Shown here piece by piece: positions 49,541 to 56,359 of a stretch of DNA of 64,000 nt. Every line of letters starts with the position of its first letter. Position 1 is the stretch's first letter. This stretch comes from an uncultured Eubacterium sp. (GTDB taxonomy: Bacteria; Bacillota; Clostridia; Oscillospirales; Acutalibacteraceae): positions 1 through 64,000 of the forward strand of contig NZ_CAKSZA010000008.1 in the NCBI RefSeq assembly GCF_934525195.1, given 5' to 3'. The notes under the pieces were generated by a model. The model was not told where the DNA came from and searched no databases. It saw nothing but the letters and a program-made list of their open reading frames with translations. A program made the translations under genes and the position numbers.

Positions 49541-50269
49541 ATGCCATATTACGACATTGCAGGATTAAGAGTAAAAATGAACAATTGCGGAGGCAGAAGC
49601 GAAAAACAGGCTGTGCCTTACCTTGCCGACAATCAATCGGACGATATAGCACCGGACATTGACATTTTTGTTGACGACAAAAGAGTTCAACAAGCTGTGG
49701 CTGATCACCCCGAGCTTTCGCAAGGCGACTGGGAATATATGCTCACAGGCTCCGATTTTTACACAGAATTAATCAAATATGACGGTATTCTTTTGCACTC
49801 GTCCTGTGTTGTTGTTGACGGAGTTGCCTACACATTTTCTGCCGACAGCGGAACAGGCAAATCAACACACACCCAGCTTTGGCTCAAAAAATTCGGCGAC
49901 AGAGCATACATTCTCAACGACGACAAGCCGGCAATCAGAATTATAAACGGCAAAGTTTATGCCTGCGGCACTCCATGGAGCGGCAAGTATGATTACTCCA
50001 CCCCAGCCGTTGTGCCTCTTGCAGGAATTTGTTTCCTCGAAAGAAGCGAGGACAATTGGATTAAGCCTGCCGACACAAACAAGGCTATATTCAACATTTT
50101 CAGCCAAACCGTTCGCCGACTCGGTGAAGCTCAAATGAACAAATTGATGGATAACCTCAATGTAATTTTCAAAAAAGTGCCAATCTACGAGCTTGGATGC
50201 AACATTTCGGAAGAAGCCGTAGACTGCTCTTACAACGCTATGAAAAAGGAGCTTTCGGACTTTGAATAA
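49541..50269 (+). CDS. HPr-kinase-like P-loop protein
   Basis: 242 residues from ATG 49541 (AAAGGA upstream). The centre has GVAYTFSADSGTGKSTHTQLW, a P-loop (about 104-112) placed as in the HprK/PEP-carboxykinase fold, then a conserved LNDDKPAIRI and GTPWSGKYDYS. No catalytic HPr-kinase signature (the C-terminal K/M loop) is evident. Similar proteins occur with peptide or lipoprotein genes in Firmicutes, but I cannot assign a substrate. The stop codon overlaps the TTG start of the DUF4430 lipoprotein by eight bases. Confidence 0.8.
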   Translation: MPYYDIAGLRVKMNNCGGRSEKQAVPYLADNQSDDIAPDIDIFVDDKRVQQAVADHPELSQGDWEYMLTGSDFYTELIKYDGILLHSSCVVVDGVAYTFSADSGTGKSTHTQLWLKKFGDRAYILNDDKPAIRIINGKVYACGTPWSGKYDYSTPAVVPLAGICFLERSEDNWIKPADTNKAIFNIFSQTVRRLGEAQMNKLMDNLNVIFKKVPIYELGCNISEEAVDCSYNAMKKELSDFE

Positions 50270-50936
50270 AAAAATATGTGCATTGCTGCTGTCTGTGGCA
50301 ATGTGCTTTTGCTTTACGGCTTGTTCAGGCAATTCAACAGAACCAGCGGAGCAAAGCACACCATCCACAACAACACAAACAACCGCCTCTGCAACAGAAA
50401 ATGCGACATCAACAACAGAGGCAACAACGAAGAAAAAAGATGTCACAACAACTTCGGCAACCACCGTTAAAGTTACTGCGAGTGCAAAGAAAAAAACAAA
50501 CAAAAAAGCTGAAAAAACTACCGACAAGATTGTTGAAACAACCACAAAAAAGAAGAATTCAAAAGTCGGTTGCACCGTAACGGTTGAGTGCAAATCAATC
50601 CTCGACCATATGGACGACTTGAAAAAAGGACACGAAGAATTTGTGCCAAGTGACGGTTACATAATCAAGAATTACACCTACAAAGGCAAGTCGGGCTACA
50701 CCGCATATGACGCATTAAAATCAGCCTGTAACAGCAACGACATCAAGTTGACTGCTCAAAAAACAAGCTACGGCATTTACATTTCGGGCATAAACAATCT
50801 TGACGAATTCGACTGTGGCAAGCAAAGCGGTTGGATGTACAGCGTGAACGGAATTATGCCGAACACCACCTGCGGAAATGTGACCGTTGATGACGGCGAT
50901 TCAATCGTTTTCACCTATGTTTGCACTTTTCAATAA
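50262..50936 (+). CDS. DUF4430 lipoprotein
   Basis: 224 residues, starting at TTG within the end of the preceding gene; GGAG lies ten bases upstream. The signal peptide ends in a lipobox CFCFTACS. A long Thr/Ser/Lys-rich linker (about 24-110, many TTT and KKK runs) leads to a C-terminal DUF4430 domain (about 130-224, YTAYDALKSACN, SGWMYSVNGIMPN and the ending GDSIVFTYVCTFQ). DUF4430 is related to the C-terminal domain of transcobalamin-like proteins, so ligand binding at the surface is a fair guess. The lysine run could bind cell wall. Confidence 0.88.
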   Translation: MNKKICALLLSVAMCFCFTACSGNSTEPAEQSTPSTTTQTTASATENATSTTEATTKKKDVTTTSATTVKVTASAKKKTNKKAEKTTDKIVETTTKKKNSKVGCTVTVECKSILDHMDDLKKGHEEFVPSDGYIIKNYTYKGKSGYTAYDALKSACNSNDIKLTAQKTSYGIYISGINNLDEFDCGKQSGWMYSVNGIMPNTTCGNVTVDDGDSIVFTYVCTFQ

Positions 50937-50952
50937 ACCGAATAACAGCACA

Positions 50953-50992
50953 AAACGCAACGCAAGAAATCAATCCTGTGTTGCGTTTTTAT
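50953..50992. terminator. Terminator between the DUF4430 gene and sigK
   Basis: AAACGCAAC (50953-50961) and GTTGCGTTT (50980-50988) pair, with a T-run on the + strand. It lies between convergent genes. Confidence 0.9.
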
Positions 50993-51675
50993 TAATTAAC
51001 TTTCTTTTTCAAATCCTGAAGTATTTTCTTTTCTATTCTCGACACATAGGAGCGAGAAATGTTAAGCCTCTGTGCGACTTCCCGTTGAGTGAGCGGTTTT
51101 GCATTGTTCAATCCGTAACGCAAAATGATGATTTCCTTTTCCCTCTCGTCCTCCATATTTTCAATGAGTTTCTTAACCTCCAGCCAACGGCGCTTTGTTT
51201 CGATTTCCTCAACAATATCCCTGTCATCGCTGATGACATCCTCGACTGTCAGCGGATTTCCGTCCTTGTCGGTATCGATTGCGTCGCCCATAAACACCTC
51301 TCCGTTCTGCTTTTTGAGAGAACGAAAATACATAAGAATTTCGTTTTCAACACAGCGTGAAGCATAGGTTGAAAGCCGTGTACCCTTTGAATAATCAAAC
51401 GAGTCCACCGCCTTAATCAGTCCGATAGTGCCGATAGAAATCAAATCGTCATTGTCATTTGTTTTTGAATAATACTTCTTGCAAATATGGCTGACCAAGC
51501 GGAGATTGCGTTCAATCAAAACCGCCCTTGCGTTGAGGTCGCCGTTTGCCATTTTTTCGAGTTGTTCCCGTTCTTCCTTTGCGGTGAGCGGTTTTGGAAA
51601 TCCCGAACCGTTTTGGATGTGCAAAAGCAAAAATAACAGGCTTGAACCGATTGCGGTAAGTAATGCAGAAAACAT
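50992..51675 (-). CDS. sigK: Sporulation sigma factor SigK
   Basis: 227 residues, uninterrupted (no skin element). The N-terminal ~25 residues are hydrophobic (FSALLTAIGSSLLFLLLHIQ), the pro-sequence that is removed by SpoIVFB late in sporulation. Then FPKPLTAKEE begins the mature part: region 2 (LRLVSHICKKYY, DDLISIGTIGLIKAVDSFD, LSTYASRCVENEILMYFRSLK) and region 4 (REVAQRLNISRSYVSRIEKKIL). Region 3 is short. SigK controls the mother cell in late spore formation. Confidence 0.94.
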   Translation of the reverse strand: MFSALLTAIGSSLLFLLLHIQNGSGFPKPLTAKEEREQLEKMANGDLNARAVLIERNLRLVSHICKKYYSKTNDNDDLISIGTIGLIKAVDSFDYSKGTRLSTYASRCVENEILMYFRSLKKQNGEVFMGDAIDTDKDGNPLTVEDVISDDRDIVEEIETKRRWLEVKKLIENMEDEREKEIIILRYGLNNAKPLTQREVAQRLNISRSYVSRIEKKILQDLKKKVN

Positions 51676-51771
51676 AAAAACCTCTCCTTATCAAATCACA
51701 ATACATACTATGACGATAAGAAATGATTAATACCGTTGACAAGCCTATAGTTTTAATGATACACTCAACTT

Positions 51772-52575
51772 ATGGAAAGATATATTAAATTTGCAGGTCT
51801 TGATGCCGACCTTGAAAAACGGCTGATTGAATACATAAGCAGTCACGAAAAGAAAATAAATTCACTTGCAAAGAAGTGCAAAAAGCACGGTTTTTCGTGC
51901 CTTGCAAGACACAGCGATATGATGAGGCTTGCCGTTTGCATTGCATACATCAAATACACAGAGGACTCATACAAAGAACTCGGAATTGACGAAAGCATGC
52001 TGAAAGAAACTATGTCCGACATCGGAATTTGGTGCAGAAACAACGACAACAAGGGGCTGAAAAATTATCCTTGGATAAAGAATCACCTCAAGGCAGAATT
52101 GTTCAAAATCGGCAGACTTCAGTATCAGCTTTTCAAGTGCAACTATGTCACTTTTGACTATTCAAAACTGCCGTTCAAAAAAGGCGAACAAACCGTATTT
52201 ATCCACATTCCGCAAGGCGCTCCGCTTGTAAAATCGGAATGTATCGAGTCGCTGAAAATGGCAAAAGAATTCTTTGCAAAGCATCTCCCTATGTACAAAT
52301 TTGATTACTTCGTGTGCAAAAGCTGGCTTTTATATAAGGACAATCACCTGTTTATGAAGCCGTCAAGCAATATTTTGCAGTTCCAAACGCTGTTTGAAAT
52401 CGCTTTTACAGACCACGCAGACAGTTATGCAATAGAGCGAATTTTCGGCAAAAAACAGTTCAACAAAAAGCGGTATGCAGAAGCCACCTCACTTCAAAAA
52501 GGTGCAAAGGAATATATGATTAGCGGCGGAAAATTAGGCGAAAGCTTCGGCTACATTCCGCTAAGCAAGATATAA
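51772..52575 (+). CDS. GNAT_C-type acyltransferase domain protein
   Basis: 267 residues. An N-terminal helical region (about 1-125) with conserved RLAVCIAYIKYT and SDIGIWCRNN, and a C-terminal acyltransferase-like part with TVFIHIPQGAPLVKSECIESLKMA and FVCKSWLLY, followed by SSNILQFQTLFEI. These blocks match what I know as the NAT_N/GNAT_C acyltransferase family of gut Clostridia. Substrate and CoA donor are unknown. No clear ribosome binding site precedes the ATG. It is divergent from sigK and followed by a repeat copy. Confidence 0.78.
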   Translation: MERYIKFAGLDADLEKRLIEYISSHEKKINSLAKKCKKHGFSCLARHSDMMRLAVCIAYIKYTEDSYKELGIDESMLKETMSDIGIWCRNNDNKGLKNYPWIKNHLKAELFKIGRLQYQLFKCNYVTFDYSKLPFKKGEQTVFIHIPQGAPLVKSECIESLKMAKEFFAKHLPMYKFDYFVCKSWLLYKDNHLFMKPSSNILQFQTLFEIAFTDHADSYAIERIFGKKQFNKKRYAEATSLQKGAKEYMISGGKLGESFGYIPLSKI

Positions 52576-52580
52576 GAAAA

Positions 52581-52606
52581 ACGGAAAGTCATTCAATACT
52601 TTCCGT
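52581..52606 (+). terminator. Left copy of a duplicated terminator hairpin
   Basis: ACGGAAAGT (52581-52589) and ACTTTCCGT (52598-52606) pair just after the acyltransferase gene. There is no T-run after it. The same stem recurs at 52872-52894 on the far side of repeat copy 4. Confidence 0.75.
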
Positions 52607-52610
52607 TCCA

Positions 52611-52638
52611 GCGTGTCGAAAAAGTGTTTTCGACACGC
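52611..52638 (+). repeat. Left hairpin segment of the dispersed repeat
   Basis: GCGTGTCGAAAA and TTTTCGACACGC form a perfect 12 bp stem. A related segment precedes copies 1 and 2. It also aligns directly with the right end of the element (GCGTGTTTCAGGAGTTTTATC), so the unit may be bordered by imperfect direct repeats of about 30 bp. Confidence 0.7.
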
Positions 52639-52641
52639 TGT

Positions 52642-52869
52642 AGGCTGTTGAGAAAGGTTCTGAATTTCGTTTTCTTGCGAACTTTGCTGTACGATTGTAC
52701 CGCTTGTGAGCAAAAAACGAAAAACACCAAAAATGCTGTAAGTTAGATACTTACAGCATTTTTAAAAACCCACCGTCAACACTTCGTGTTGCCACCTCCC
52801 CTTTTAAAAAATGGGAGGCATAATTCGGTTGATTATATTGGCGTGTTTCAGGAGTTTTATCGACAGTCT
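52642..52869 (+). repeat. ~230 bp structured dispersed repeat, copy 4
   Basis: Core stem AATGCTGTAAGT/ACTTACAGCATT (52732-52743, 52749-52760) with loop TAGAT. The remaining blocks are as in copy 1. The reading frame seen in other copies is broken here by a TAG in that loop, which shows the conservation is not protein-coding. Its right end lies two bases from the second ACGGAAAGT hairpin. Confidence 0.88.
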
Positions 52870-52871
52870 GA

Positions 52872-52905
52872 ACGGAAAGTTATATACTTTCCGTTCTTTT
52901 TTTAT
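52872..52905 (+). terminator. Right copy of the terminator hairpin, overlapping a gene end
   Basis: ACGGAAAGT-tatat-ACTTTCCGT followed by TCTTTTTTTATT is a strong + strand terminator. On the minus strand the same DNA encodes the last residues (KKRTESI) and the TAA stop (52880-52882) of the EamA transporter gene, so the coding sequence runs into the hairpin. Confidence 0.85.
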
Positions 52906-53803
52906 TAGGTAGTTGAGCTATAACAAGTGCAACAAAAATAATAGCACAGCCTATAAGTTCTTTGACAGTCAATTTGTCGCCGACAATCAGCCAGCCTGCA
53001 AGCACAGCAAACACCGATTCGGTGCTCATAAGCAATGACGAAACCGTTGGGTCAACATATTTTTGAGCAACATTTTGCACCGTGAATGCAAATGTTCCGG
53101 CAACCACGCCTGCATAAAGGAGTGACATCCACAACGCAGATTGATTTATGCTTGCACACCATTGCGAAAAATTTCTCATTTCGGATATAGCCATCGGCAC
53201 AGTCAAGAACAGCGATGCCGAAAAGAACTGCACACATGCAAGTTTGATAATATCCGTTTTGTGCTTGAAGCGGTCAACGGCGATAATTCTCGCCGCATTC
53301 ATAACCGAGCAAATGAGCACCAACACATCCGACATCTGCACACTGAAACCGTCATTTACACACAACAAATACAGTCCGCAAACAGTCACAACGATTGACA
53401 GCCAAACATTCCATTTGATTTTTTCCTTAAAAAACAAGCAGATAATCGGCACAAAAATCACATTGCACGAGGTCAAAAATCCTGCCTTGCCCGACGGTGT
53501 GCCCGCAAACAATCCGAGCTGTTGAAACGCTGATGTGCCTGCAAGGAAAAATCCGCACACAAAGCCGTCACGGATAAGTTCCTTTGTATTGTAATCCGTT
53601 TTGGGTTTGTCGCTCTTTTTCTCCCTTGAATCGAGAAAAGCGATTATCGGCAAAATGGCAATTCCTGCAACAAGGAAGCGGAAAAAGCCGAATGTAAACG
53701 GTCCGACAAGGTTTCCGCCCTTGCTTTGTGCAACGAACGAACCGCCCCACGCAATAGAAATCAATATCAGCAAAAATGATGAAACTATCTTTTTTGATTT
53801 CAT
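52880..53803 (-). CDS. EamA/DMT family transporter
   Basis: 307 residues from ATG 53803 (GGAG six bases upstream). Ten membrane helices in two five-helix halves, with the EamA signatures (SIAWGGSFVAQSKG near the start, GRKAGFLTSCNVIFVP-like helix junction, and the second half WMSLLYAGVVAGTFAFTVQNVAQKYVDPTVSSLLMSTESVFAVLAG in pieces). Members export amino acids or other metabolites. The C-terminus ends in a basic KKRTESI encoded by the adjacent terminator hairpin. Confidence 0.93.
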   Translation of the reverse strand: MKSKKIVSSFLLILISIAWGGSFVAQSKGGNLVGPFTFGFFRFLVAGIAILPIIAFLDSREKKSDKPKTDYNTKELIRDGFVCGFFLAGTSAFQQLGLFAGTPSGKAGFLTSCNVIFVPIICLFFKEKIKWNVWLSIVVTVCGLYLLCVNDGFSVQMSDVLVLICSVMNAARIIAVDRFKHKTDIIKLACVQFFSASLFLTVPMAISEMRNFSQWCASINQSALWMSLLYAGVVAGTFAFTVQNVAQKYVDPTVSSLLMSTESVFAVLAGWLIVGDKLTVKELIGCAIIFVALVIAQLPNKKRTESI

Positions 53804-53818
53804 AATATACTCCAAAAA

Positions 53819-53842
53819 AACCGAGGACATCCTCGGTTTTGT
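53819..53842 (-). terminator. Terminator of the amino-acid ABC operon
   Basis: AACCGAGG-acat-CCTCGGTT (53819-53838) is followed on the minus strand by a T7 run. It lies between the glnQ stop and the EamA gene's ribosome binding site. Confidence 0.92.
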
Positions 53843-53845
53843 TTT

Positions 53846-54592
53846 TTATAATACCTTGTTAAAGAAGTCCTTTGCTCTCTCTGTTTGAGGGTCATAAATA
53901 ACCTCTTGAGGTGTGCCCTCTTCAAGAATTTTGCCGTCATAGATGAACAAAACTCTGTTGGCAACCTCACGGGCAAAGCCGATTTCGTGGGTAACGATAA
54001 CCATTGTCATACCCTCCTCGGCAAGTTCACGCATAACATTGAGAACTTCGCCTACCATTTCAGGGTCGAGTGCAGAAGTCGGCTCGTCAAAAAGCATAAT
54101 ATCAGGATTCATACAAAGTGCTCTTGCAATGGCAACACGCTGTTTTTGACCTCCTGAAAGCATAGACGGATACGCCTCAGCCTTATCTTCAAGACCCACC
54201 TTGCCGAGCATTTTCATGGCAAGTTCCTTTGCCTCGTCCTTTTTCATTTTCTTAACCTGAATAGGTGCAAGAGTGAGGTTATCAATTACATTTAAGTTAT
54301 TGAAAAGATTGAAATGCTGGAACACCATTCCCACATTTTCTCTCGCCTTGTTGATGTTGATTTTTTTGTCATCCATATGATGGCCGTCAACAACCATATC
54401 ACCTGCAGTAATATCCTCAAGGCGGTTGATACAGCGGAGAAATGTTGACTTGCCACAACCCGACGGACCGAGAATAACAACAACCTCGCCCTCATAAATA
54501 TCAGTTGTAATATCTTTTAAAACTTCGAGTTTTCCAAAATTCTTTTGGAGATGTGAAGCATGAATTTTTACATTATTATAATTTGCGGCCAC
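53846..54592 (-). CDS. glnQ: Polar amino-acid ABC transporter ATP-binding protein
   Basis: 248 residues. Walker A GPSGCGKSTFLRCINRLE, Q-loop FQHFNLFNNLNV, signature LSGGQKQRVAIARAL, Walker B IMLFDEPTSALDPE and the H-loop VIVTHEIGFA. Family features fit GlnQ/ArtP-type uptake ATPases. It overlaps the permease gene by 17 bases. The exact amino acid is not determined. Confidence 0.95.
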   Translation of the reverse strand: MAANYNNVKIHASHLQKNFGKLEVLKDITTDIYEGEVVVILGPSGCGKSTFLRCINRLEDITAGDMVVDGHHMDDKKININKARENVGMVFQHFNLFNNLNVIDNLTLAPIQVKKMKKDEAKELAMKMLGKVGLEDKAEAYPSMLSGGQKQRVAIARALCMNPDIMLFDEPTSALDPEMVGEVLNVMRELAEEGMTMVIVTHEIGFAREVANRVLFIYDGKILEEGTPQEVIYDPQTERAKDFFNKVL

Positions 54593-55250
54593 GGTTCAAT
54601 CTCCTCTCAAGCATTTTTGCTGCATATGAAAGCAAAGTAATAATAATCAAGTACATAACGGCTACAACGCCCCAAACCTCAAACACGCTGCCTGTATTGG
54701 CAACAACATTTTTTGAGGTGTTAACAAGCTCCGGAAAACCGATAACAGAAAGGATTGATGTATCCTTAAGTGTAATGATGAACTGATTGATGATTGACGG
54801 AATCATTGTTCTGATAGCCTGCGGAAGAACGACCTTGCGCATAGCCTGTGAATAACTCATACCGAGTGAACGGGATGCTTCCATCTGACCGATATCGACC
54901 GATTGAATACCGGCACGAATAATCTCTGCCATATATGCACCGCAGTTAAGCGAAAGGCAGACAGTACCCGCCTGCAAAGCAGAAAGTGTGAACGATGCTG
55001 CTGATGATTTGTTGATGATATACGGAACGCCGAAATAAACAAAATACGCAAGTACAATCATCGGAACGCCACGAATGACATCAACGAACACTCTGTAAAT
55101 TGCATTGCAAACCTTGTTTTTAAGCACAGACAATATGCCGAAAAGCAAACCGATTAAGCAAGCAAAGAACAATCCGCACAATGCCAGGGTAAGCGTTTTG
55201 CCCATAGCCGCAAGAAGCAATTGTCCGTATGTTTCAATAATTTGTTGCAT
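54576..55250 (-). CDS. Polar amino-acid ABC transporter permease
   Basis: 224 residues from ATG 55250; GAGGAGA lies about 11 bases upstream, and the longer reading adds unlikely sequence. Five membrane helices with the His/Glu/Gln/Arg permease pattern: VIRGVPMIVLAYFVYFG, GAYMAEIIRAGIQSVDIGQMEASRSLGMS in two parts (the EAA loop), and LKDTSILSVIGFPEL. It forms the channel with the GlnQ-type ATPase downstream. Confidence 0.94.
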   Translation of the reverse strand: MQQIIETYGQLLLAAMGKTLTLALCGLFFACLIGLLFGILSVLKNKVCNAIYRVFVDVIRGVPMIVLAYFVYFGVPYIINKSSAASFTLSALQAGTVCLSLNCGAYMAEIIRAGIQSVDIGQMEASRSLGMSYSQAMRKVVLPQAIRTMIPSIINQFIITLKDTSILSVIGFPELVNTSKNVVANTGSVFEVWGVVAVMYLIIITLLSYAAKMLERRLNRGRKL

Positions 55251-55311
55251 TGGGTGAAAATCTCCTCTCATAGTAGAATGATGTAAAAATATGTCGACAT
55301 CATTCAGCAAG

Positions 55312-55350
55312 AAAGCCACCGTTGCCCGTAAAAAACAGGCAGGTGGCAAA
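55312..55350 (-). promoter_or_regulatory. Hairpin between the binding-protein and permease genes
   Basis: GCCACC and GGTGGC pair, with inner TTGCC/GGCA, about 60 bases upstream of the permease start. On the minus strand TTTCTT follows. A weak attenuator or mRNA-stabilising hairpin would allow more binding protein than permease to be made. Confidence 0.6.
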
Positions 55351-55386
55351 CTTTCCTAAACAGAATTACTTTAATTTTTGCCGATA

Positions 55387-56190
55387 TTAGCCAAGATACT
55401 TTGCGATAATCTCGTCATACTTTCCGTTAGCCTTGATGTTTGCAAGACCTGCGTTGAACTTGTCAAGAAGTTCTTGCTTGTCAGCTGAGAAAGTAGCCAT
55501 ACCATAGCCGGCACCATCATTTTCAGAACCTTCTACGATTTCCATATCAAGATTGCCGTCCTTAATGGAAGCAGCCATAATAGGAGTATCCTCGAAGCAA
55601 GCAGCACACTGACCGCCTGTAACAGATTGATACATTGTTGGGCTGTCCTCAAAATATGTAAGCTTAAGGCTGTACTTATCCTTGAGTTCTTCTGCATAAT
55701 CGGCACCCTTTGTACCTGTCTTAACAGCTACTGTTACGCCCTTGAGGTCGTCAAGTGATTTAATGCTTGAACCTTTCTTTACTGCAACGCTTTGTGTTGC
55801 TGTGTAGTATGCGTCAGAGAAAATCCAACCTTCTTTTTGTCTTTGGTCGGTGATTGATGCACCTGCAATCATAGCGTCAGCCTGACCTGACTTGCAAGCT
55901 GCGATTGATGCGTCAAAGCCAAGTGATTTAAGTTCATACTCGAAGCCCTGATCCTCTGCAATAGCTGCAAGAATATCCACATCAATACCAACAAAGTTGC
56001 CTGAAGCGTCTGTGTATTCAAAAGGCTTGAATACTGTATCGGTTGCGATAACATACTTCTTTGCGGAAGCATCTGTTTTTGCATCATTATTCTTGTCATC
56101 ATTTGAGTTGTTTGAGCATCCTGCAAATGCAAATACTACTGTAAGTGCTGCAAGAACAAGAGCCAATACTCTCTTCATTGTCTTTTTCAT
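55387..56190 (-). CDS. Polar amino-acid ABC transporter substrate-binding lipoprotein
   Basis: 267 residues from ATG 56190 (AAAGGA eight bases upstream). The signal peptide ends in a lipobox VFAFAGC. The rest is a family 3 solute-binding protein (VIATDTVFKPFEYTDASGNFVGIDVDIL, FDASIAACKSGQADAMIAGASIT, TVAVKTGTKGADYAE). It captures an amino acid outside the cell for the permease/ATPase pair encoded next to it. First gene of the operon. Confidence 0.95.
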   Translation of the reverse strand: MKKTMKRVLALVLAALTVVFAFAGCSNNSNDDKNNDAKTDASAKKYVIATDTVFKPFEYTDASGNFVGIDVDILAAIAEDQGFEYELKSLGFDASIAACKSGQADAMIAGASITDQRQKEGWIFSDAYYTATQSVAVKKGSSIKSLDDLKGVTVAVKTGTKGADYAEELKDKYSLKLTYFEDSPTMYQSVTGGQCAACFEDTPIMAASIKDGNLDMEIVEGSENDGAGYGMATFSADKQELLDKFNAGLANIKANGKYDEIIAKYLG

Positions 56191-56359
56191 TTTCATTTTC
56201 CTTTCAAATGATTAATTAAATCCGTTTAGGATATATTAAGGTTTATTATAATAATTTTTTGCTGCCTTGTCAATACTCACAGAGTTTTACAAGACAGCAA
56301 AGCGGGAAAAATGAACGATATTTTTATGTTTTTTTATACATTATGACGAATATTTATAG

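Noticed and set aside
51676..51771. Sigma-E type promoter for sigK
   Set aside because: A CATAGTAT-like -10 is present on the minus strand but without a convincing -35 at 14-15 bases, so I did not list it as a feature.
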